Part shown: one piece after another, positions 23,708-33,233 of the stretch
Position numbering within the stretch: the first letter of the stretch is position 1
Layout of the letters: each line of letters starts with the position of its first letter
DNA from: an alpha proteobacterium SCGC AAA536-G10
GTDB taxonomy: Bacteria; Pseudomonadota; Alphaproteobacteria; Puniceispirillales; Marisalimonadaceae
DNA length: 50,687 nt
Direction of reading: 5' to 3'
Assembly: GCA_000384615.1 (NCBI GenBank)
Contig: ARQU01000006.1
Coordinates: 71,876 to 122,562, forward strand
The notes under the pieces: model-generated
What the model saw: only the letters and a program-made list of their open reading frames with translations
Database searches by the model: none
Told to the model about the DNA's origin: nothing
Position numbers and translations under genes: made by a program

Positions 23708-25056
23708 ATTTCTAATAATTTTTTTGATGCCTCTTTGTGTTTTTCTAAAAACAAACCAATATCAATATTATTTAGATTACCTTTTTCAGATATAATTTTA
23801 CCATTACATATTGTGTAAGCTGTTTGCATTGGTGAACATAAAACTAGAGCTGCTAAAGGGTCACTCCAGGTTCCAGAAAGTGCAATACTATTTAAGTCAT
23901 ATATTGCAAAGTCAGCTGCCTTGCCTTCCGAAATTTGGCCAATATCATTTCTATTCAAAACATTAGCACCACCCCGAGTTGCAGTATACAAAGCTTCTCT
24001 TGGTGAAAATTTGTTTGCACCCAAGTTAACTCTTTGTAAAAGCATTGCTTGTCGGGCTTCATTTAAAAGATTTCCACTATCGTTTGAACTCGAACCATCT
24101 ACGCCTAACCCAACATTAACACCTTCATCAATACATCTTCGTATAGGTGCTATCCCACTAGCTAATCGCATGTTAGAACAAGGACAATGAGCAATCCCCG
24201 TACGCGTTTTTGAGAATAAATCTATTTCATTTTCATTTAATTGGACACAGTGTGCATGCCAAACATCATTTCCAACCCAACCTAATTCTTCAATATATTG
24301 TCCAGGCCTCATTCCAAATTTTTCTTCAGTGTACACTATATCTTCTATATTTTCTGCTAAATGAGTGTGCATACCTACTGAATATTCTCTTGCTAAACTA
24401 GCAGTTTCTTTCATTAAATCTTGACTTACGCTAAACGGGGAACAAGGAGCCAAAGCGATTCTTAACATCGCGAAATCAGAGCTGTTGTGAAATTTTTCAA
24501 TTACTCTTTGACAATCTTTCAAAATAGAATCTTCATTTTCAGTAAGTGAATCTGGTGGTAAACCACCTTTACTCTCTCCAATACTCATTGATCCTCTAGT
24601 TGCGTGAAATCTACAACCAACATCTTTAGCTGCCTCAATCTGATCTTCAAGTTTTGATCCATTAGGAAAAAGATAAAGATGGTCACTTGAAGTAGTACAA
24701 CCACTTAAGACCATTTCTGATAAACCAATTAATGACGATATGTATATGTCTGAGGGGCCAATTTTATTCCAAATAGGATATAAGCTAGTTAACCATCCAA
24801 ACAAAGATTCGTTTTGGGCTTTCGGATAACACCGTGTTAAATTTTGAAATAGATGATGATGAGTATTAACTAAACCAGGAATTACAACCATTTCAAATGC
24901 ATTGATTGTTATTCGTTTGTCATAATTAGGGTTTAAACATTCTCCAATTTCAACAACTTTTCCATTTTCACAATATATAGATTGATCGACAATTTCCCGT
25001 TTATTGTCGTCCATAGTTGCAATAATTTTTGCATTTTTGATTAGTATATTTGACAT
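23704..25056 (-). CDS. 8-oxoguanine deaminase/guanine deaminase-type amidohydrolase
   Basis: This 450-residue member of the AtzB/TrzA amidohydrolase family has metal ligands NTHHHLFQN (H66-H68), GMHTHLAEN and VGLGVDGSSSND. The SSDHLYLFPNG and WHAHCVQL stretches resemble the 8-oxoguanine deaminase group, which turns 8-oxoguanine into urate; guanine to xanthine is the nearest alternative. Both products enter the pathway encoded alongside. It lies 124 bp after xdhB on the same strand. Confidence 0.85.
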   Translation of the reverse strand: MSNILIKNAKIIATMDDNKREIVDQSIYCENGKVVEIGECLNPNYDKRITINAFEMVVIPGLVNTHHHLFQNLTRCYPKAQNESLFGWLTSLYPIWNKIGPSDIYISSLIGLSEMVLSGCTTSSDHLYLFPNGSKLEDQIEAAKDVGCRFHATRGSMSIGESKGGLPPDSLTENEDSILKDCQRVIEKFHNSSDFAMLRIALAPCSPFSVSQDLMKETASLAREYSVGMHTHLAENIEDIVYTEEKFGMRPGQYIEELGWVGNDVWHAHCVQLNENEIDLFSKTRTGIAHCPCSNMRLASGIAPIRRCIDEGVNVGLGVDGSSSNDSGNLLNEARQAMLLQRVNLGANKFSPREALYTATRGGANVLNRNDIGQISEGKAADFAIYDLNSIALSGTWSDPLAALVLCSPMQTAYTICNGKIISEKGNLNNIDIGLFLEKHKEASKKLLEI

Positions 25057-25180
25057 AGGCTAGAATAATTCTCAGTTCATAATTGGGCATAGTAGCTTAA
25101 CAAAATTTAAATGCATTTTACAATTTATATTAATCTTGAAAAACTACTTCATAAAAAACTTAAATATATATTAGATAATT

Positions 25181-27463
25181 TTAAGCATAAATAGCTTTTA
25201 GAATTTCTGAAGGGGTTGCAGGAGAATTTAGCAGTTCAGGCTTTGAGTTTTTTGATGATGCTTTGATAGCTTCTTTCAAAGCTAGGAAATGAGAAATAGC
25301 TAGTAGCAATGGTGGCTCACCAACAGCTTTAGATCTAAAAATAGTTTTTTCATCATTATCTGCATTTTCTAATAATTTGACATTGAATATAGGAGGAACA
25401 TCTCTACTTCCGGGTAATTTATATGTCGATGGGCCGGTAGTTAATAATTTTCCATCTTGAGAAAAATAGAGTTCTTCACAAGTCAGCCAACCTAATCCCT
25501 GTACAAAACCACCTTCAATTTGTCCAATATCAATATTTTCATTTAATGAATTTCCACAATCTTGAATAATGTCTGCTCTCAAAATTCGGTTTTCACCAGT
25601 ATTTATATCAATTAATGCTTCAGAAACAGCTGCTCCCCATGTAAAATAAAAATAAGGACGTCCTTTTAGTTTTCCTTGATTCCAATGTATTTTAGGAGTT
25701 TTGTAAAAACCTGTTGATGAAAGTGATATTCTATTTTCCCAACACGAAAAAGCTAATTCGGTAAATGACAAACTTTTGTTTCCTGATAGAATCCTACCTT
25801 GTTCAAATATAATTTCTGACTTAGGTTTTTTAAATAATTGAGAGGCATGTTCAATCATTCTTTTTTTTATCGTTGAAGCAGCGTTCCATGCAGCCATTCC
25901 GTTTAAATCAGAGCCTGAAGAAGCTGCTGTTGCAGATGTGTTAGGAACCTCAGCTGTATTAGTTGAAGTAATATGTATCTGATCTAGAGATACTTTAAAA
26001 CATTCTGCAACTACTTGGGCGACTTTAATAAACAAACCTTGCCCCATTTCTGTTCCTCCATGATTTAATCTTATAGATCCATCGGAATAAACATGTATTA
26101 AGGCACCAGCTTGATTGAAAGACGGCTTATTAAACGAAATACCGAATTTTGCAGGCATAAGAGCAAGCCCTTTTCTAAACGGCAATTGATTTTTTTGTTG
26201 GGTAGAATTGAAGGTTTCAATTTGTTTCAATCTTTTTTTATAATCACTTAATTTATAAGTTTCATCTAAAATCCATTTAATTCTTGGTTTAGAAACTATT
26301 TGACCATAAGGAGTAATCAGTCCGTTAGACTTAGAATAATAATTAACTTGTCTAACATGATCTAAAGATTTATTTAAAAACTGAGATATACTAAAAAGTA
26401 TATTTTCAATTACCAACATACCTTGTGGACCACCAAAACCTCTAAAGGCGGTATTAGAAACGGTGTTTGTTTTACAAATATATCCATAAGCTTTTATAGA
26501 CTTAATAAAATAACAATTATCTAAATGTGTTAAAGCTCTTGTCATCACTGGACCAGAGAGATCTAGTACATTTCCCCCGTTACTTAGTAACGTAATATCA
26601 AGTGCATTGATTTTAGCATTACTTGAAAATCCTGCAGTGAAATAGACTTTAAAATTATGTCTCTTCCCAGAAGCTGTCATATCATTATGCCTGTTAAGAC
26701 GTATTTTTACAGGTTGCTGAGTAATGAAAGCACATAAAGCTGATATTCCTGCAAAAATAGTTGCTTGACTCTCTTTACCTCCAAATCCACCACCTAACCT
26801 TCTAACTTTACTATCAATTTTAGCTGATGGAATATTTAAAACTTTACTAACTCCATGTTGAACTTCTGTAGGATGCTGGGTGCTTGACCAAACAATGTAT
26901 TCATCATTTTCTCCTGGAAAAGTTATCGCTACATGGGTTTCTAGATAAAAATGATCTTGGCCACCAATTTCAAACTCACCAGATTTTTTAAACTTTGAGT
27001 TATTCATTTCTTTTTCAACAGAGCCTTTTTCCAATATAATTGGATCATCATGAAAAGAATTTTTACTATATGCATCGTCTAAGGTAAGTATTGGATCATC
27101 TAGATGATCTATTTCAATTTTTACCAAATCACTTGCGTATTGAGCTTCTTGGAATGTTTTTGCCAAAACAACAGCAACGGGTTGTCCGTAATACGTTATA
27201 TTATCATCAGCAAGTATCGGTTCGCCATTTTTAATTGGACCTATTTCATTTTCACCTGGAATATTTTTTGCTGTTACAGTTTTTGTATAAAAAGTTAAAT
27301 TTTTTAATCGACTGAAATCAATTTTTTTAATTTTACCATATGCGCATTTTGACAAAACTAGTGCACCATGAAGAAGATTTTCTTGATCCGGAATATCATC
27401 AATGTAAATTGCCTGACCAGTTGTATGCCTTATTGATGAATCATGGATGGCAACATTATTCAT
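25181..27463 (-). CDS. xdhB: Xanthine dehydrogenase, molybdopterin-binding subunit
   Basis: This 760-residue large subunit hydroxylates hypoxanthine/xanthine to urate at the Mo centre. Markers are RHTTGQAIYIDDIP at the start, GGQDHFYLETHVA, RRLGGGFGGKE, TAFRGFGGPQG with the substrate-binding Arg, HGGTEMGQGL, and the catalytic Glu in KAVGEPPLLL. It begins 2 bp after the xdhA stop codon. XdhC, the cofactor-loading chaperone, is not in this window. Confidence 0.95.
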   Translation of the reverse strand: MNNVAIHDSSIRHTTGQAIYIDDIPDQENLLHGALVLSKCAYGKIKKIDFSRLKNLTFYTKTVTAKNIPGENEIGPIKNGEPILADDNITYYGQPVAVVLAKTFQEAQYASDLVKIEIDHLDDPILTLDDAYSKNSFHDDPIILEKGSVEKEMNNSKFKKSGEFEIGGQDHFYLETHVAITFPGENDEYIVWSSTQHPTEVQHGVSKVLNIPSAKIDSKVRRLGGGFGGKESQATIFAGISALCAFITQQPVKIRLNRHNDMTASGKRHNFKVYFTAGFSSNAKINALDITLLSNGGNVLDLSGPVMTRALTHLDNCYFIKSIKAYGYICKTNTVSNTAFRGFGGPQGMLVIENILFSISQFLNKSLDHVRQVNYYSKSNGLITPYGQIVSKPRIKWILDETYKLSDYKKRLKQIETFNSTQQKNQLPFRKGLALMPAKFGISFNKPSFNQAGALIHVYSDGSIRLNHGGTEMGQGLFIKVAQVVAECFKVSLDQIHITSTNTAEVPNTSATAASSGSDLNGMAAWNAASTIKKRMIEHASQLFKKPKSEIIFEQGRILSGNKSLSFTELAFSCWENRISLSSTGFYKTPKIHWNQGKLKGRPYFYFTWGAAVSEALIDINTGENRILRADIIQDCGNSLNENIDIGQIEGGFVQGLGWLTCEELYFSQDGKLLTTGPSTYKLPGSRDVPPIFNVKLLENADNDEKTIFRSKAVGEPPLLLAISHFLALKEAIKASSKNSKPELLNSPATPSEILKAIYA

Positions 27464-27465
27464 AT

Positions 27466-28881
27466 CTAAAATTCCATAACTGTCATAGTTTTTATGTCAT
27501 CTTCTAGGCATTGTTTTAGTCTTTTAAATAGTCCTTTAAAAGAGGTTTTTCTATATACGGAAGTTCCTCTTAGATCTGAAATTGGACGAATATAATTATC
27601 TATGTTGTCTATCGCTAGTTTGATTGCTTGATCAATATTTTTGTTAATCATTTTTCTTGATAAATCATTTAAATCTTTTGGGATCTCTGCAACACCTCCT
27701 GCAGCAATATACAAATCTTTTATAATATGATTTTGTGTCTTAATGTTTATAGCGAGTGAAATTGTTGAAATATCTTGATCAAATCTTTTTGATAATTTCC
27801 AAAAGAAAAGTTTATTACTTTTACTGGGAATAGGTATTTCAAGAGAAACTAAAATCTGATCTTTTTTAAGGATGTTTTTTCTATAGCCTTTAAAAAATTT
27901 GTTGATGGGTATACTTTCCTGCCCATCCTTTCCAAATATATTTAATTTAGAGTTTAAAACTAAAAGTACAGGAGCCAAATCCCCTATGGGGCTAGAAGTG
28001 CATAAGTTGCCTCCAATAGTAGCTTGATTTCTAATTAAAGGAGAACCAAATCTTTTCAGAATTTCAATCATTTCAGGAATTTTATCTTTAACAAGTTCTA
28101 GGAAAGTTTCTATTGTGACAGAGCTACCTAATAAAATTTTATTATTAAATATTTTAATTTTTTTTAACTCTTCTATGGAACTTAGAGAAATAATAGAGTT
28201 TTCTTTTTCGTTTACTATAGGTCTTTGAAGATTTAAATCAGTTCCTCCAGCTAAAAATCTAAAATTTTTAATCTTAGTAAGGTTCTTTAATTCTTCTATT
28301 TTTAACGGATGATAATAAGTAACATTCCCTAATTTAATATCGAGCGTTTCTTCTTTAAAATATTTCTGCTTAATTTTAACTTTGTCTTTAGTAACTTTTT
28401 TGATTGCTTTTAATATTGGAGAATAACCTGTACATCTGCATAGATTACCAGAAAAAGCATCGTTTATTGTATTGTCATTTATATCCTTATCAGAGTTAAG
28501 CAAGCTAACGCCTGAAATAATAAATCCAGGTGTACAATATCCACATTGAGAAGCATTTTCTTGAGAAAAAGCAACTTGTAATGGATGAGGATCTTTATCA
28601 TCACCTAAACCTTCTATTGTAACTATATTTTTACCAATAACCTGGCCTACTCTTACTAAACATGAATTTATGGGTTTTAAATTAGAGTTGTTTTCTTGAT
28701 TGATTATGACTGAACAAGCACCACAATCACCTTCGGCACAACCCTCTTTTGTTCCAGTCATCTTCAAATTATTTCTTAACCAGTCTAAAAGTGTAATGTC
28801 ATGATCAACATTTTTAACAGTTTCTTTTTTACCATTTATAAAGATGTTATTTATTTTCCCAGATACCAAAACCTGCCCCAC
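27466..28881 (-). CDS. xdhA: Xanthine dehydrogenase, Fe-S/FAD subunit
   Basis: This 471-residue subunit transfers electrons from the Mo centre to NAD+. The first [2Fe-2S] cluster is in GCAEGDCGACSV, the second in CGYCTPGF with CRCTGY. The FAD domain starts near residue 190 with FLAGGTDLNL and contains IRNQATIGGNLCTSSPIGD. The GTG at 28881 lacks a ribosome site; TTG 28869 (preceded by GGGGCAGG) may be the start, because homology begins at IFINGKKE. It is 70 bp downstream of the ABC ATPase gene on the same strand. Confidence 0.94.
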   Translation of the reverse strand: MGQVLVSGKINNIFINGKKETVKNVDHDITLLDWLRNNLKMTGTKEGCAEGDCGACSVIINQENNSNLKPINSCLVRVGQVIGKNIVTIEGLGDDKDPHPLQVAFSQENASQCGYCTPGFIISGVSLLNSDKDINDNTINDAFSGNLCRCTGYSPILKAIKKVTKDKVKIKQKYFKEETLDIKLGNVTYYHPLKIEELKNLTKIKNFRFLAGGTDLNLQRPIVNEKENSIISLSSIEELKKIKIFNNKILLGSSVTIETFLELVKDKIPEMIEILKRFGSPLIRNQATIGGNLCTSSPIGDLAPVLLVLNSKLNIFGKDGQESIPINKFFKGYRKNILKKDQILVSLEIPIPSKSNKLFFWKLSKRFDQDISTISLAINIKTQNHIIKDLYIAAGGVAEIPKDLNDLSRKMINKNIDQAIKLAIDNIDNYIRPISDLRGTSVYRKTSFKGLFKRLKQCLEDDIKTMTVMEF

Positions 28882-28951
28882 AACTAATTATAATTGTAAG
28901 TATGATTATAGCTTTTATATTTTGTAAAAATCAATTAAAGAAGATGAGATA

Positions 28952-29950
28952 TTATTCCAACAAACTTTCTCGTTCATCATTCCAACTTATAAAAACCTCA
29001 TCTTCAATTTTAAATTTATTTTTAAGAAACTTTTCATCTGACAATTGAACACTTAACTCACCAAACTTTTTGGTATCGCCACTAACTTTTACAATTTGAC
29101 CTTGGAATTCTATTTCCTTAACTTTAAACGAATTTACGTTATTATTTTTGGTATTTTTTACTTCTTTCAATTGTAAATCTATGTGATCCATTCTTATCGA
29201 ATAAGTTTTTCTATTTTTAGTAATGACATTATGACCGCCTACAAAAGAAGCTATAAATTTATTTTTGGGATTATTAAAAATTTCATACGGACTACCAACT
29301 TGTTCAATAATACCGTTATTCATTACAACAATCATATCTGCCAAGGCCATTGCTTCATCTTGCGAGTGAGTGACATGTATAAAAGTAATACCAAGCTTTT
29401 TTTGCAGAACTTTCAATTCACTTCTCATTTTAATCCTTAAAAAAGGATCTAAAGCGGATAAAGGCTCATCTAGAAGTAGAATAGACGGATTAGTTATGAG
29501 GGCTCTAGCTAAAGCAACTCTTTGTTGTTGGCCGCCTGATAATTGAGCAGGTAACCGATCAGAAAATTCGGACATTTGAACTAATTGAAGCATTTTTTCT
29601 GCTTCAATGTTTCTTAGATCTTTTTGTAAGCCTCTCATTTTAAGAGCGAATCCAACATTTTCCAAGCATGATAAATGCGGGAATAATGCATAGTTTTGAA
29701 ACATCATTGCTGTACCACGTTTGGCCGGAGATAATTCGTTTATAATATTGTTACCTAATAGAATATCACCCTCTGAAATTTCTTCATGACCAGCTATCAT
29801 TCTTAAGGTTGAGGTTTTACCACAACCTGAAGGACCTAAGAGGCAACAATAGGTTCCTGCTGGTATCTTAAGACTAATATTATTTACGGCTAAAGTTTCA
29901 TCATATCTCTTTGTAAGAACAGCAAATTCTAAATCTTCTGCAGTATTCAA
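28952..29950 (-). CDS. ABC transporter ATP-binding protein, PotA-like
   Basis: This 332-residue ATPase belongs to the spermidine/putrescine/iron (MOI/POPT) class. Walker A is GPSGCGKT (39-46), signature LSGGQQQRVALARAL (from 137), Walker B LLLDEPLSALD (DEP at 161-163), with a C-terminal TOBE-like regulatory domain after 240. It would energise the permeases encoded on the opposite strand. It is divergent from the binding protein gene and upstream of xdhA, which ties the importer to purine catabolism. Confidence 0.9.
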   Translation of the reverse strand: MNTAEDLEFAVLTKRYDETLAVNNISLKIPAGTYCCLLGPSGCGKTSTLRMIAGHEEISEGDILLGNNIINELSPAKRGTAMMFQNYALFPHLSCLENVGFALKMRGLQKDLRNIEAEKMLQLVQMSEFSDRLPAQLSGGQQQRVALARALITNPSILLLDEPLSALDPFLRIKMRSELKVLQKKLGITFIHVTHSQDEAMALADMIVVMNNGIIEQVGSPYEIFNNPKNKFIASFVGGHNVITKNRKTYSIRMDHIDLQLKEVKNTKNNNVNSFKVKEIEFQGQIVKVSGDTKKFGELSVQLSDEKFLKNKFKIEDEVFISWNDERESLLE

Positions 29951-29998
29951 ATTTTCACCTCTAAATTCCGTAAATTATTAAAACCTAATATTACAAAG

Positions 29999-30027
29999 TT
30001 GACTGGCATTTAATCAATATTTAAAAT
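29999..30027 (+). promoter_or_regulatory. Candidate sigma-70 promoter of the Pot-type importer operon
   Basis: TTGACT (29999-30004), an exact 17-bp spacer and TAAAAT (30022-30027) precede the binding-protein ATG at 30141, giving a leader of about 105 bases. This is one of the best promoter matches in the window. Confidence 0.6.
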
Positions 30028-30140
30028 TTTAATAAAAATGATTAAAAATTAAGCAGCATTACTAATCAGCCAAGAATTCTTTTTTAATTATATCATAAAT
30101 GTAATTAACTACCATTTTATAAATACTAATGGAGGTTAAA

Positions 30141-31412
30141 ATGAAAAAAAATATTACTAGACGTAATATGCTAAAAACATCAACAGCCGCTGTCGGTGCA
30201 GTTGCGGGAGCAGGCTTGCTAAAAGGTTTTCCTGCAATTCATGCGGCTGACGCCCCTGTTATTCGTTATTTAGGTACAGCTGTTAATATGGGTGATGCTG
30301 TTCAAAAAAGATTATTCGACGATACAGGCATTAAAGTCAAATTCATTGTTAAGACAACTGACGAAGTTGTTAAAACAATTTTTACTCAGCCTAATAGTTT
30401 TGATATAGTTGATTCTGAGTATTTTAGTATGCCAAAGTTAGTTCCGTCAGGTAACCTGTTAGGAATGGATACCAAAAGAATCAAAGAATGGGATAATGTT
30501 ACGAGCGCATTTACCAAAGGTGAAGTTGCAGGAAAGAAAATTGGTGATCAAGGTACTGCCCCCAAAAAAGTTATGTATTTAAAAGGTTCAAACTCAAAAG
30601 AATTTGCATCAGAACCTACTCAACACGTAACATTAATTCCAACAGTTTATAATGCTGATACACTTGGTATACGTCCAGATCTGATAAAAAGACCTATTAG
30701 TACTTGGGCTGAATTATTAAACCCAGAATTTAAAGGTAAAGCTTCTATCTTAAATATACCATCTATAGGTATTATGGATGCCGCAATGGTTGTAGAATCT
30801 ATGGGAGAATATAAATACCCTGATAAAGGTAACATGACCAAAAAAGAAATTGACTTGACTATGAAAATTTTTACTGAAGCTAAAAAAGCTGGTCAATTTA
30901 GAGCTTTTTGGAGTGATTTCAATGAAAGCGTTAACTTAATGGCTTCAGGTGAAGTAGTAATTCAATCAATGTGGTCCCCAGCGATTACAGCAGTAAGAAC
31001 AAAAGGGATACCTTGTGTTTACCAACCACTTAAAGAAGGTTACAGAGCATGGGCTGCTGGTTTTGGACTACCTGCTACAACAAAAGGTAGACAAGCAGAC
31101 ATTTGTTATGAATTTATTAATTGGTATTTGTCTGGCTGGGTAGGTGCATATCTTAACAGACAAGGCTATTATTCAGCTGTTATTCCAACTGCTAAAAAAT
31201 ATATGGAATCATATGAGTGGGATTATTGGATGTTAGGTAAACCTGCTACTGCCGATATTATGAGCCCTGAAGGTAAAAAATTAGCCTCAAAAGGCGAAAT
31301 TAGAGATGGTGGTTCGTATGAGGCTAGAATGGGATCTGTTGAATGCTGGAATGCAACAATGGATGAAAATAAATACATGGTAAGAAAATGGAATGAAATG
31401 ATTGCTTCATAA
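30141..31412 (+). CDS. Tat-exported ABC substrate-binding protein, PotD-like
   Basis: This 423-residue periplasmic binding protein has a twin-arginine signal (TRRNMLK, then a weak hydrophobic stretch and AIHA near residue 33) and no lipobox. The fold is the PotD/iron-binding class II type (extracellular solute-binding family 1), e.g. TWAELLNPEFKGKASILN and GEVVIQSMWSPA. The start is ATG 30141 because GGAGG sits 6 bases before it; the in-frame ATG at 30129 overlaps that site. The ligand is not predictable from sequence; the operon suggests a purine- or pyrimidine-derived ureide/hydantoin instead of a polyamine. Confidence 0.88.
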   Translation: MKKNITRRNMLKTSTAAVGAVAGAGLLKGFPAIHAADAPVIRYLGTAVNMGDAVQKRLFDDTGIKVKFIVKTTDEVVKTIFTQPNSFDIVDSEYFSMPKLVPSGNLLGMDTKRIKEWDNVTSAFTKGEVAGKKIGDQGTAPKKVMYLKGSNSKEFASEPTQHVTLIPTVYNADTLGIRPDLIKRPISTWAELLNPEFKGKASILNIPSIGIMDAAMVVESMGEYKYPDKGNMTKKEIDLTMKIFTEAKKAGQFRAFWSDFNESVNLMASGEVVIQSMWSPAITAVRTKGIPCVYQPLKEGYRAWAAGFGLPATTKGRQADICYEFINWYLSGWVGAYLNRQGYYSAVIPTAKKYMESYEWDYWMLGKPATADIMSPEGKKLASKGEIRDGGSYEARMGSVECWNATMDENKYMVRKWNEMIAS

Positions 31413-31421
31413 AATGTATTT

Positions 31422-31453
31422 TAATATAGGGTAACTAATGTTACCCTATATTA
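31422..31453 (+). promoter_or_regulatory. 14-bp perfect hairpin covering the RBS and start of the first permease gene
   Basis: The arms 31422-31435 (ending AGGGTAAC) and 31440-31453 (starting GTTACCCT) pair perfectly around a TAAT loop. The AGGG ribosome site lies in the left arm and the ATG (31438-31440) in the loop. No T-run follows, so it is not a classic terminator. It probably limits permease translation relative to the binding protein, protects the upstream mRNA, or both. Confidence 0.7.
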
Positions 31454-32358
31454 TTAACAATTCGATTTTCAATATGCCAAACCTATTTAAAATAAAACCA
31501 TCTGTTGGTTTACTCTCCCTTCCTTATAGCTTAGTTTTTATTTTCTTTTTTTTTATCCCTTTAGTTCTTACATTTGTTATCAGTTTCTGGGATTATAATG
31601 AATATTCAATAATACCTGATTTAATATTGGAGAATTATAGATATATTTTTGAAAACTGTTTTTCTTTTGAAAATGGTATGTGTGTTACGTTCAAAACTTA
31701 TCTGTCTACATTTATGTTTTGTTTGATAACATGGTTTTTTACACTCATTATTGGATTTTTTGTTGCTTATTTTCTAGCTTTTTATGTAAATTCACTTACA
31801 TGGCAAATAGCTCTATTTCTTCTTTGCACCATTCCATTCTGGACCTCAAATGTTATAAGAATGATTTCATGGATACCATTGCTAGGTAGAAATGGACTAG
31901 TTAATGATTTTTTTCTATCTACCGGGTTAACAAGCACTCCACAAGAATGGTTGCTATATTCAGGATTTTCAGTAGTTTTGGCTTTTGTTCATTTGTACAC
32001 ATTATTTATGATAGTCCCTATCTTCAATTCTATGATGAGAATAGATAAATCAATAATCGAAGCAGCTTACGATAGTGGGGCAAATGGATTTCAAATTTTA
32101 TGGAATATTATTATACCATTATGCAAGCCAGGAATTGTTATTGGATCAATTTTCGTTATCACTGTAGTAATGGGAGACTTCATAACAATAGGAATAATGG
32201 GAGGACAACAAATACCATCAATTGGCAAAATTATTTATGTAGAAATGAGTTATCTACAATTGCCTGCTGCTGCCGCTAATGCAGTAATTCTGTTATTTTT
32301 AACTTTATTAATTATTTGGATAATGACAAAAATGATTGATATAAGAAAAGAACTTTAA
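31438..32358 (+). CDS. ABC transporter permease, PotB-like
   Basis: This 306-residue inner-membrane permease has about six membrane segments. The EAA-type coupling loop is EAAYDSGANGFQILWNIIIPLCKPGI (about 205-230, key part EAAYDSGANGFQ). ATG 31438 lies in the loop of a strong hairpin with AGGG 7 bases upstream; ATG 31474 is an alternative, but lacks a ribosome site. It is followed after 2 bp by the second permease gene. Confidence 0.88.
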   Translation: MLPYIINNSIFNMPNLFKIKPSVGLLSLPYSLVFIFFFFIPLVLTFVISFWDYNEYSIIPDLILENYRYIFENCFSFENGMCVTFKTYLSTFMFCLITWFFTLIIGFFVAYFLAFYVNSLTWQIALFLLCTIPFWTSNVIRMISWIPLLGRNGLVNDFFLSTGLTSTPQEWLLYSGFSVVLAFVHLYTLFMIVPIFNSMMRIDKSIIEAAYDSGANGFQILWNIIIPLCKPGIVIGSIFVITVVMGDFITIGIMGGQQIPSIGKIIYVEMSYLQLPAAAANAVILLFLTLLIIWIMTKMIDIRKEL

Positions 32359-32360
32359 AT

Positions 32361-33233
32361 ATGTTTAGTAAAAAAAATAATACCTATTATATATGTGTCT
32401 TCTTTTTTTCCTTATTTGTTTTATTTCTTTACGGCCCCACGTTTACAATTATCCTACTAAGTTTTCAAGGACCAGATGGAGGTTTAACCTTTCCTCTTAA
32501 TGGAATATCAACTTATTGGTTTGAAGAACTTTGGAGAGGTGGATCTGTAGTTGATATTGGTTCTGCTTTTAAAAGATCGATAATTTTAGGTATAATAGTT
32601 ATGATTTTAACTGTAGTTTTGTCTGTCGCAGCAGGATTGGCATTTAGAAAAAAGTTTTGGGGCTCTAATGTCCTTTTTTTTACGACTGTAGCAAGCCTTA
32701 TAGTTCCGTCAATAGTATTATCTTTAGGTGTCGCTTTACAATTTAGACTAATTGACGACCTGACAAAATGGATTGGAAGTTCACTTGACATAAGTTGGGT
32801 AAATGATTCTTTTCAAACATCATTGGGTATGTATTCAAGTGGACTTGGGGCACAATTAACATGGACCCTTCCTTTTGGCTTATTAATAATGTTTGCCGTC
32901 TTTAACCGATTCGATAAATCCTACGAAGAAGCTGCAAGAGATCTAGGGGCAACTCCATGGAAAACTTTCAAGGAAATTGTGTTGCCCCTTATTGCACCAA
33001 GTATAATTGGAATCGCTTTATTTGGATTTACGTTATCATATGATGAATTAGCAAGATCTTCTCAAGTTATGGGATCTGGTAATACACTTCCGCTTGAATT
33101 ACGTGGTTTAACAACTACAGTTACTACACCTATTATATATGCTTTAGGCACAGTAACGACTTTTGTGTCATTTACCGTTATTGCTATTTCAGTTGGATTT
33201 TATCTGTTTCTCAAAAGGAAAAAAGGAATATGA
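32361..33233 (+). CDS. ABC transporter permease, PotC-like
   Basis: This 290-residue permease has six membrane segments and the coupling loop EEAARDLGATPWKTFKEIVLP (key part EEAARDLGATPWKTF), typical of PotC/YdcV proteins. It forms the channel with the PotB-like protein. It overlaps the racemase gene by 4 bp (ATGA), so the racemase is translated with the transporter. Confidence 0.9.
   Translation: MFSKKNNTYYICVFFFSLFVLFLYGPTFTIILLSFQGPDGGLTFPLNGISTYWFEELWRGGSVVDIGSAFKRSIILGIIVMILTVVLSVAAGLAFRKKFWGSNVLFFTTVASLIVPSIVLSLGVALQFRLIDDLTKWIGSSLDISWVNDSFQTSLGMYSSGLGAQLTWTLPFGLLIMFAVFNRFDKSYEEAARDLGATPWKTFKEIVLPLIAPSIIGIALFGFTLSYDELARSSQVMGSGNTLPLELRGLTTTVTTPIIYALGTVTTFVSFTVIAISVGFYLFLKRKKGI

Noticed and set aside
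28952-33233. Polyamine (spermidine/putrescine) importer
   Set aside because: The family resemblance is general for this ABC class; coupling to a racemase and upp, and closeness to xdhAB, make a nucleobase-derived substrate more likely. Not excluded.
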